This document shows positions 39,890 through 45,806 of a DNA stretch of 45,806 nucleotides, piece after piece. How positions within the stretch are numbered: position 1 is the first letter of the stretch; the number at the start of each line of letters is the position of its first letter. The notes beneath the pieces are model-generated. The model was not told where the DNA came from and did not search any database. It saw nothing but the letters and a program-made list of their open reading frames with translations. This DNA comes from Janthinobacterium sp. (GTDB lineage: Bacteria > Pseudomonadota > Gammaproteobacteria > Burkholderiales > Burkholderiaceae_D), in the NCBI GenBank assembly GCA_025356595.1, contig JANXSQ010000413.1, forward strand, positions 1 through 45,806. The letters run 5' to 3'. Position numbers and translations under genes: made by a program.

Positions 39890-40468
39890 ATGAACAGTCA
39901 AATCCAGCCTTCCCCACCGTCCTCCGGCGCGCCCCGGCGCTGGGTCGTCATGGGCGTCAGCGGTTGCGGCAAGAGCTCCATCGGCCAGTTGCTGGCGACG
40001 GCGCTGGGCGCGCCCTACCTCGAGGGCGACCTCTACCACCCGCCCGAGAACGTCGCCAAGATGGCCGCCGGCATTCCCCTCGACGACGCCGACCGCGCCG
40101 GCTGGCTGGCCCGGCTGCAGGCGGAAATCGCCGCCGCGCGCGCCGCCGGCGGCGCGCTGGTGCTGTCCTGCTCGGCGCTGAAGCGGCCTTACCGCGACCT
40201 GCTGCGCGGCGCCGATCCGGAGCTCGCCTTCGTCCACCTGGACGGCGCGCGCGCCCTGATCGCCGCGCGCATGCAGGCCCGCCCCAACCATTACATGCCG
40301 CTCTCGCTGCTCGACAGCCAGTTGCGCGACCTGCAAGCCCTGCAGCCAGACGAGCGCGGCATCCGCCTCGACATCGGCAAGGAGCCGCAAGCCCTGATCG
40401 CCGACATATTGCAGTTCCAGGGTTCGCACAGAACGAACCTTTCACCACCACAAAAGGAGACACCATGA
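39890..40468 (+). CDS. gntK: Gluconokinase (GntK)
   Basis: 192 residues. P-loop GVSGCGKSS (22-30), then the gluconokinase blocks LEGDLYHPPENVAKMAAGIP, LSCSALKRPYRDLLR and RPNHYMPLSLLDSQ. It phosphorylates D-gluconate to 6-phosphogluconate, which can enter the Entner-Doudoroff or pentose-phosphate routes. The first 17 residues are extra to the core; an ATG at 39950 is also possible. Its stop overlaps the transporter start by 4 bases (ATGA). Confidence 0.94.
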   Translation: MNSQIQPSPPSSGAPRRWVVMGVSGCGKSSIGQLLATALGAPYLEGDLYHPPENVAKMAAGIPLDDADRAGWLARLQAEIAAARAAGGALVLSCSALKRPYRDLLRGADPELAFVHLDGARALIAARMQARPNHYMPLSLLDSQLRDLQALQPDERGIRLDIGKEPQALIADILQFQGSHRTNLSPPQKETP

Positions 40469-41781
40469 GCATCCCCGCGCAACAGAACATTCCCGTGCAA
40501 CAGAAAATCCCCCGCCGCCGCTGGGGCATAGGCGCCCTGCTCGGCGTCGGCGTGCTGATCAACTACATCGACCGCATCGGCCTGTCCGTGGCCGCGCCGC
40601 AGATCCAGGAACAATTCCAGCTGACGGCAGTGCAGCTGGGCCTGCTGTTCAGCGCCTTCGCCTGGTCGTATTCGATCCTGCAGATTCCCGTCGGCATGGT
40701 GCTGGACCGCTTCGGCCCCACCCGCGTCGGCCGCTGGGGCGCCTTCCTGTGGGGCGTCGCCTCGACCATCACCGCCTTCTCCAGCGGCTTCGCCGGCATC
40801 TTCGTGGCCCGCATCCTGCTCGGCGTGGCCGAGGCGCCGGCCTTCCCGGTCAGCTCGAAAGCCACCGGCTACTGGTTCCCCCGCCATGAACGGGGCCTGG
40901 CCACGGCGATCTTCGACGCCGCCGCCAAGTTCTCCAACGTCATCGGCGTGCCCCTGATCGCCATCACCATCGTCACCTTCGGCTGGCGCTGGGGCTTCGG
41001 CATCACCGCCGTGCTCAGTTTCCTGTACTTCATCGCCTTCTACGCCCTGTACCGCGATCCCAGCGCCGACACCAAGCTGACCAAGGCCGAACACGCCTAC
41101 ATCATCGACGGCGGCGCCGCGCCCGAAGGCCCGGCCAGCGGCGGCGCCATGAACATGCTGGGCTACCTCTTGCGCCAGCGCAAAGTGTGGGGCCTGACCA
41201 TCGGTTTCGCCGCCTACGGTTACTCCTTCTACCTGTTCCTGACCTGGTTGCCCGGCTACCTGGTGCAGACCATGCACATGAGCATACTGAAATCGGCCGG
41301 TTTCGCCGCCATCCCCTGGGCCTTCGCGACGCTGACCGACCTGTTCGTCGGCGGCTGGCTGATCGACCGCCTGGTCTCGCGCGGCTGCGACGAATCGAAG
41401 GTGCGCAAGAGCGTGCTGATCGTCGGCATGCTGTTCGGCCTGGCCGTCTTCGGCGCCACCCAGACCACCGACCCGGTGTGGGCCATCTTCTGGATCTCCA
41501 TCGCCTTGGGCGGCCTAGCCTCGGCGGCGCCGGTGGGCTGGTCGCTGCCCTCGCTGATCGCCCCCAAGGGCGGCGCCGGCACCATCGGCGGCATCATGAA
41601 CTTCGCCAACAACCTGATGGGCGCGGCGGCCCCCATCGTGACCGGATTCATCGTCGGCGCAACAAACTCCTTCACGAATGCCTTCTATGTCGCTGGCGTT
41701 ATTTTGCTTATCGGAATAATATCCTTCGTGTTCGTGCTCGGAAAAATCGAGCCCATCCCCGACCCACAATCGCCACGCTGA
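40465..41781 (+). CDS. MFS transporter, anion:cation symporter family (likely gluconate or other sugar acid)
   Basis: 438 residues with 12 membrane segments. The block between helices 2 and 3 is GMVLDRFGPTRVGRWG, and NYIDRIGLSVAAPQIQEQF in helix 1 is typical of the ACS family (hexuronate, glucarate, galactonate carriers). AAAGGAG lies 6 bases before the ATG. Being coupled to gntK, it most likely brings in gluconate with protons; other sugar acids cannot be excluded by sequence. Confidence 0.9.
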   Translation: MSIPAQQNIPVQQKIPRRRWGIGALLGVGVLINYIDRIGLSVAAPQIQEQFQLTAVQLGLLFSAFAWSYSILQIPVGMVLDRFGPTRVGRWGAFLWGVASTITAFSSGFAGIFVARILLGVAEAPAFPVSSKATGYWFPRHERGLATAIFDAAAKFSNVIGVPLIAITIVTFGWRWGFGITAVLSFLYFIAFYALYRDPSADTKLTKAEHAYIIDGGAAPEGPASGGAMNMLGYLLRQRKVWGLTIGFAAYGYSFYLFLTWLPGYLVQTMHMSILKSAGFAAIPWAFATLTDLFVGGWLIDRLVSRGCDESKVRKSVLIVGMLFGLAVFGATQTTDPVWAIFWISIALGGLASAAPVGWSLPSLIAPKGGAGTIGGIMNFANNLMGAAAPIVTGFIVGATNSFTNAFYVAGVILLIGIISFVFVLGKIEPIPDPQSPR

Positions 41782-41897
41782 CGCAATAAGCGGCAGCGCG
41801 CCAGGCGCCCCCTCGGAATACATTCTGATGGGGTACCGCGCAGCGGCGAAACAGCCGCGCGCCTGCCCTTCCTTTCCCTATCGACCGAGACAAAAAA

Positions 41898-42956
41898 ATG
41901 AAAAAAATCTTATCCGCGCTGTGCCTGCTGCCCCTGTGCAGCGGCGCCGCCATGGCGCAAAGCGCCCTGACCCTGTACGGCGTCCTCGACATGGGCGTTT
42001 CCGTCGACCGCGGCGGCCTGGCCGGCGCCTCAACCCGCCTCACCAGCGGCATGGCCACGCAGAGCCGCTGGGGCGTGCGCGGCAGCGAAGACCTGGGCGG
42101 CGGCCTGAGCGCCGTGTTCGCCATCGAAGGCGGCTTCAGCGCCGACAAGGGCACCTCGACACAGGGCAACACCCTGTTCGGCCGCACCACCATCGTCGGC
42201 CTGCGCGGCGACTTCGGCAGCGTCACGGCCGGCCTGCAGGACACGCCCTACTTCACCACCCTGAACTCGGTGGTCGACCCGCTGCGCAACGGCATCGCCC
42301 GCAGCAACAACCTGACCTCGGCCACCGGCGTGCGCGCCCGCAATTCCGTGCTCTACCGCAGCAAGCCCCTGAACGGCTTTTCCGGCGACCTGATGTACTC
42401 GGCCGGCGAAGTGGCCGGCGACAACGCGGCCGGCCGCGCCCTAGGCGGCTCCTTCGGCTACAGCGAGGGCCCGCTGACGGTGCGCCTGGCCTACCACAAC
42501 CGCAACAACAACACCGAGCTGCTGAAGGGCACGGACAACGCCAAGAACATCCTGCTCGGCGGGAACTACGACTTCGGCCCGGCCAAGGTGTACGCCGGCT
42601 ACGCCAGCGCGAAGGGCCTGAACAGCTCGCCGCTGAACAATCCCGCCGCCTCCTTCGGCGGCGCGGCGCCGACCGCCTCGACCGACAGCCGCGACCTGAT
42701 GCTGGCCCTCACCGTGCCCTTCGGCGCCAGCACCCTGATCGCCACCTACGGGCGCAAGGACGACAAGACGGCGCTGGACCAGGACGCGCAACAGGTGGCG
42801 CTGGCGTATCTGTACGCGCTGTCGAAACGCACCGACGTCTACAGCTCCTACGCGCTGATCCGCAACCACAACGGCGCCGCCTACACCGAGGGCAACAGCG
42901 AGGAGCCCGGCACCGGCAACAAACAATTCACGCTCGGCCTGCGCCACCGCTTCTAG
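41898..42956 (+). CDS. Outer-membrane porin, Neisseria/Burkholderia type
   Basis: 352 residues. Signal peptide MKKILSALCLLPLCSGAAMA, then QSALTLYGVLDMGVSVDRGG, the usual first strand of this 16-strand trimeric porin family. It ends in Phe (LGLRHRF), the outer-membrane assembly signal. It shows the GSEDLGGGLSAVFAIEGGF and FGRTTIVGLRGDFGSVTAG blocks. Lying 116 bases after the transporter, it may serve gluconate uptake and be under the same operator; a separate promoter in the gap is possible. Confidence 0.92.
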   Translation: MKKILSALCLLPLCSGAAMAQSALTLYGVLDMGVSVDRGGLAGASTRLTSGMATQSRWGVRGSEDLGGGLSAVFAIEGGFSADKGTSTQGNTLFGRTTIVGLRGDFGSVTAGLQDTPYFTTLNSVVDPLRNGIARSNNLTSATGVRARNSVLYRSKPLNGFSGDLMYSAGEVAGDNAAGRALGGSFGYSEGPLTVRLAYHNRNNNTELLKGTDNAKNILLGGNYDFGPAKVYAGYASAKGLNSSPLNNPAASFGGAAPTASTDSRDLMLALTVPFGASTLIATYGRKDDKTALDQDAQQVALAYLYALSKRTDVYSSYALIRNHNGAAYTEGNSEEPGTGNKQFTLGLRHRF

Positions 42957-42993
42957 CCTGAATGTCGCATAAACCGTGCCTAGGCGCGGCCTG

Positions 42994-43019
42994 CCGATGC
43001 GGCGCATGCGCCGCATCGG
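42994..43019. repeat. Exact 26-base palindrome downstream of the porin
   Basis: CCGATGCGGCG-CATG-CGCCGCATCGG, exact in every pair. It is followed by GTATAACG rather than a T run. It can fold as a hairpin in RNA or act as a protein-binding site. Confidence 0.8.
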
Positions 43020-43024
43020 TATAA

Positions 43025-43061
43025 CGCGATCGCCCTGCCTTGCCCGGGGAGTGCGATCGCG
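43025..43061. repeat. Second hairpin beside the palindrome
   Basis: CGCGATCGC at 43025-43033 pairs exactly with GCGATCGCG at 43053-43061 over a loop of 19 bases. With the palindrome just to its left it makes a double-stem region at the edge of the compositionally different lipid-transport cluster. Confidence 0.7.
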
Positions 43062-43223
43062 GGCTGCTCGGCAGCGGAGCCGTCATTTTTCCGCCGAACG
43101 GCGAGCCGAACAGCGAATCGGGCCAGCGGATTCCGGGCACCCGGAACCATTCATCATGGCTCCGATCAAACTTTTCAATAATTAATCTAATAAATCGCTG
43201 GCGTAGGGCAGTCAGCGTCTATT

Positions 43224-44339
43224 GTGATGCCGCAAGCTTCTCCACAACTCACGATTGACATTCGCGACGACGGCAAACAGTTGGCCTTAAAAGGCACACT
43301 CGACATCCATACGCTCACTCAGGCCATGCAATCCCTCGGAGGGCGGCGCCGGGCAGAGCAGCAGGGCAGCCTTGAGCTCAGCGAGCTCAGTGTGCTGGAC
43401 AGTTCCGGCGCACTGTTTCTGTGCCAATTGCGCAACAACGGACTCAACTTACTTGGCATCCGCAGCGAGCATCAAACTTTGCTCGATCTGATCTGCGGGC
43501 TTGAATTCAAGGCCCTGCCCAAACCGGTATCCACGCCCAGATGGCGCCAGCTCCTGATCGCGCTGGGCAAAGGGGCGGACGATGCCGGGCGCGACACGAT
43601 CGACCTCATCACCTTTGTCGGACACGCATCGAACGCGGTGAGATATTCCCTGTGGCATCCGCGCGCGCTGCGCCTCGCGTCGATTTCGCGGCATGTCGCC
43701 GAAACGGGAATGAATGCGCTGCCGATCATCGCGATGATGGCGGTCATGATCAGCATCGTCATCGGCTATCAGAGCGTGGCGCAATTGCGTCCCTATGGCG
43801 GCGAGGACTTCACGGTCAACCTGGTCGCCGTGTCGATGTTACGGGAAATGGGCGTGCTGATCACCGCGATCATGGTGGCAGGACGTTCGGGCTCGGCTTT
43901 TGTCGCTGAAATCGGCTTGATGAAGGCGCGCGACGAAGTCGACGCCCTCAAAGTGATGGGCCTCGAACCCTTCGAACTGCTTGTCCTGCCGCGCCTGATT
44001 GCGCTCGTCGTCACCCTGCCGCTGTTGACCTTCTTTGCCGACATCATGGGCCTGCTCGGCGGCGCGATGATCTCGCACGCGCTGCTCTCGATCTCGCCGG
44101 CGCAATATGTGATTCGCGTGCATCAAGCCGTCACGGGAAGCGACCTGTTTGTCGGCCTCGTCAAGGCGCCGATTTTCGCCTTTTTCATCGCCGCCATCAG
44201 CTGCATGCATGGCTTGCGGGTCAAAGGGGCGGCCGACAGCGTCGGCCACGAAACCACGGGGGCCGTCGTCAAGGCGATTTTTCTCGTCATCGTGCTCGAT
44301 GCCCTGTTCTCCATTCTGTTTGAGAGGCTCGGCCTATGA
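43224..44339 (+). CDS. MlaE-type lipid ABC permease with N-terminal STAS domain
   Basis: 371 residues. Residues about 5-100 form a STAS-like domain (LELSELSVLDSSGALFLCQL). Residues about 115-371 are the MlaE/YrbE permease: LREMGVLITAIMVAGRSGSA, then FVAEIGLMKARDEVDALKVM and SVGHETTGAVVKAIFLVIV. In Mla, STAS (MlaB) is a separate protein; here it is fused. GTG 43224 or ATG 43227 are the possible starts; neither has a strong ribosome site. It belongs to a three-gene lipid-transport set and has lower GC than its left neighbours. Confidence 0.9.
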   Translation: MMPQASPQLTIDIRDDGKQLALKGTLDIHTLTQAMQSLGGRRRAEQQGSLELSELSVLDSSGALFLCQLRNNGLNLLGIRSEHQTLLDLICGLEFKALPKPVSTPRWRQLLIALGKGADDAGRDTIDLITFVGHASNAVRYSLWHPRALRLASISRHVAETGMNALPIIAMMAVMISIVIGYQSVAQLRPYGGEDFTVNLVAVSMLREMGVLITAIMVAGRSGSAFVAEIGLMKARDEVDALKVMGLEPFELLVLPRLIALVVTLPLLTFFADIMGLLGGAMISHALLSISPAQYVIRVHQAVTGSDLFVGLVKAPIFAFFIAAISCMHGLRVKGAADSVGHETTGAVVKAIFLVIVLDALFSILFERLGL

Positions 44340-45130
44340 ACGGACAAGCGCGACAAGAGAACGAGCCCATCCTGTCGGCGCGCGGGATCGTGAACCGGTT
44401 CGGCGCGCAGAAGGTGCACGACCAGATCGATCTCGACATCCAGGCGGGCGAAATCATCGGCCTGGCCGGCGGTTCCGGGGCGGGGAAATCGGTGCTGCTC
44501 AAGACGCTGGCGGGTCTCCACAAGCCGGACGGCGGCCAGGTCCTGCTCAACGGCGAACCGGTCGAATCGATTCCGGGCGCCAAAAAGGCCGCGCTCATCG
44601 GCGTCCTGTTCCAGCAAGGCGCGCTGTTTTCATCGCTCTCGGTGGCGGACAACATCTTGCTGCCGCTGCGCGAACGCACCGCGCTGCCCGACGCCGAGCA
44701 GGAACAGATTGCCGCCATGAAGCTCGCGCTGGCCGGCCTGCCCGCCGACAGCGCCCTCAAGTTTCCGGCGCAGCTCTCGGGCGGCATGGTCAAGCGCGTC
44801 GCGCTGGCCCGCGCGCTCGCGCTCGATCCGCGAATTCTGTTTCTCGATGAGCCGACCTCCGACCTCGACCCCATCAGCGCCAGCGGCATCGACGCCCTGA
44901 TTCTGCAGTTGAATCGCAGCCTGGGATTGACGGTCGTCATCGTCACCCACGACCTCACCACCTTGTTTTCCATCTGCGGACGGATCGCGCTGCTGGTCGA
45001 CCAGAAAATCATGATCGATACGCTCGATGCGCTCATGCAATCCGATCACCCCTGGGTCCGCGAGTTCCTGCATGGCCCGCGCGCCCAGGGCGCAATGACG
45101 GCAAGGACGAAAAATCATGGAAGCGGATAA
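44336..45130 (+). CDS. MlaF-type ABC ATPase
   Basis: 264 residues. Walker A is GGSGAGKS (45-52), the signature LSGGMVKRVALARAL and Walker B ILFLDEPTSDLDP; the H-loop is VTHDL. This is the ATP-driven half of an MCE lipid transporter. Start overlaps the permease stop by 4 bases and its end overlaps the MCE gene by 14 bases, so all three are tightly coupled. Confidence 0.93.
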   Translation: MNGQARQENEPILSARGIVNRFGAQKVHDQIDLDIQAGEIIGLAGGSGAGKSVLLKTLAGLHKPDGGQVLLNGEPVESIPGAKKAALIGVLFQQGALFSSLSVADNILLPLRERTALPDAEQEQIAAMKLALAGLPADSALKFPAQLSGGMVKRVALARALALDPRILFLDEPTSDLDPISASGIDALILQLNRSLGLTVVIVTHDLTTLFSICGRIALLVDQKIMIDTLDALMQSDHPWVREFLHGPRAQGAMTARTKNHGSG

Positions 45131-45683
45131 ACACTATTTCATCGAAGGCCTGTTCATCATCGTCCTTGGCGTCGCCGCGGCTTTTTTCGCGCTCTGGCTC
45201 ATGCACAGCGAGCAGCGCGACGACGTGCTGTATCGCATCCATTTCACCGAATCGGTCAACGGCCTGGCGCTGGGCGACCCGGTGAAATTCCGCGGCGTCG
45301 ACGTCGGCACCGTCAAGGCGATGGCGCTGGACCCGGCCGATCCGCGCCGCGTCCAGGTCGACGTCAGTTTGCGCAAGGACGCGCCGGTCAAGACCGACAC
45401 GCGGGCCAGCCTCAAGCTGAAGGGCATCACGGGCGTCGTGCTGGTCGAGTTAATCGGCGGCACGCCGAGCGCAAAAAGTCTGCGGGAGGCCACCCCGGCG
45501 AATCAGATCCCGGAAATCGCGACGGAAAAAAGCAGCCTCAACGCTTTCCTCGATCAAATGCCGAAAGCGGTCCAGAAATTTCTGTCGATTGAAGACCAGG
45601 CCAGCAGGGCGCTCAACGATGTGGGCGAGCTGACGAACAAGCTGAAGGAAAACCCCTCCCTGCTGCTAATGCCGCTAAGTTAA
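45117..45683 (+). CDS. MlaD-type MCE protein, C-terminally truncated
   Basis: 188 residues; full proteins of this type run to about 300. Membrane helix at about 8-30 (YFIEGLFIIVLGVAAAFFAL), then one MCE domain (about 39-116: YRIHFTESVNGLALGDPVKF, KLKGITGVVLVELIGG), and the start of the helical tail (VGELTNKLKENPSLLL). It then stops after MPLS. The last codons sit at the join with foreign sequence of the following feature. The MCE domain is whole, but the loss of the tail, which lines the lipid channel, probably harms function. Confidence 0.82.
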   Translation: MEADKHYFIEGLFIIVLGVAAAFFALWLMHSEQRDDVLYRIHFTESVNGLALGDPVKFRGVDVGTVKAMALDPADPRRVQVDVSLRKDAPVKTDTRASLKLKGITGVVLVELIGGTPSAKSLREATPANQIPEIATEKSSLNAFLDQMPKAVQKFLSIEDQASRALNDVGELTNKLKENPSLLLMPLS

Positions 45684-45806
45684 GCTTTCTTGGTTAGCCG
45701 TTTCTCTGGATATCGTTGTGCCACCGCTTTAACGACCCGGTCGAATTTTCGTCCGGGTCGCTGCGCTTTCAGGTCGAGCACCAACCTCTCGCGCAGTCGC
45801 TTGAGC
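45660..45806 (-). mobile_element. Probable insertion-sequence end
   Basis: The MCE gene loses its tail at about 45660-45670, and sequence of another make-up with an opposite-strand gene takes over to the window edge. One IS end would lie near CTAATGCCGCTAAGTTAAGC (45665-45684). The other end is outside the window, so no inverted repeat or target duplication can be checked. Confidence 0.42.
45680..45806 (-). CDS. C-terminal end of an unidentified protein, possibly a transposase
   Basis: On the minus strand a frame is open from the window edge to a TAA at 45680-45682. It gives 41 residues, basic, ending RYPEKRLTKKA, with LKRLRERLVLDLKAQRPGRK before it. It directly abuts the broken MCE gene, and the two stops overlap by 2 bases. 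The position and basic make-up suit the end of an insertion-sequence transposase, but I do not recognise the family from this fragment. Confidence 0.45.
   Translation of the reverse strand, partial: LKRLRERLVLDLKAQRPGRKFDRVVKAVAQRYPEKRLTKKA

Noticed and set aside
1-45806. CRISPR array, tRNA, rRNA or prophage
   Set aside because: No regularly spaced repeats, no tRNA-like cloverleaf with CCA-type end noticed, no rRNA motifs and no phage structural genes were seen.

Overview
The window is a chromosomal stretch of a high-GC Gram-negative bacterium. Gene content and protein style point to the Betaproteobacteria, most likely Oxalobacteraceae of the Massilia/Telluria/Duganella type: a Neisseria-type porin, a phasin, ArgP/LysE, TrxC, methyl-accepting chemotaxis proteins with MLxxWxxF-like tails, an NYN/OST-HTH protein and short CTAG-flanked inverted-repeat elements. 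This placement is inference from familiarity; no rRNA or other marker gene is present. Most of the window is dense, ordinary chromosome with tight operons. I found no rRNA, tRNA, CRISPR array, prophage or plasmid origin.

Layout. 1-5.3 kb: the 3' end of a malonate decarboxylase acyltransferase (mdcH), an Asp/Glu racemase with a small lipoprotein, a secreted fungalysin/thermolysin-type metalloprotease, thioredoxin 2 and a membrane-anchored HIRAN-like protein, with a strong bidirectional terminator between the protease and trxC. 5.3-9.8 kb: divergent lysE/argO and argP, a 163-bp inverted-repeat (MITE-like) element, a secreted small protein, a phasin, and a fosX-cupin-VOC cluster. 9.8-14.7 kb: an NYN-domain/OST-HTH protein with RGG-like repeats, an orphan mini flagellar-rod protein, a SulP transporter, a VOC protein and an 89-codon orphan. 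14.7-20 kb: an MBOAT acyltransferase with its SGNH-like partner, a GNAT acetyltransferase and an oleate hydratase. 20-25.5 kb: a chemotaxis cluster (cheW, two MCP genes, a secreted Cache protein) and a HIT protein. One MCP lacks about 70 residues of its signalling arm.

25.5-31.3 kb holds a complete ybhGFSR-type drug efflux ABC operon, divergent from its TetR-type regulator with a palindromic operator between them. 31.3-35.9 kb holds a PPC/DUF296 protein translationally coupled to a sirtuin, S-formylglutathione hydrolase, a hydrolase-fold protein that has lost its catalytic Ser and His, and a CPA1 Na+/H+ antiporter. 36-43 kb combines a LacI/GntR-type regulator, a yfiRNB cyclic-di-GMP module, and a gntK-MFS transporter-porin gluconate unit. 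Near-identical palindromes lie before both the regulator and gntK, so the regulator probably controls itself and the gluconate genes across the yfiRNB insertion.

43.2 kb to the end is an MlaE-MlaF-MlaD-type lipid ABC cluster with visibly lower GC and different codon choice. Its MCE protein stops early and abuts the end of a different coding sequence on the other strand, probably a transposase; this looks like an insertion-sequence junction at the window edge.
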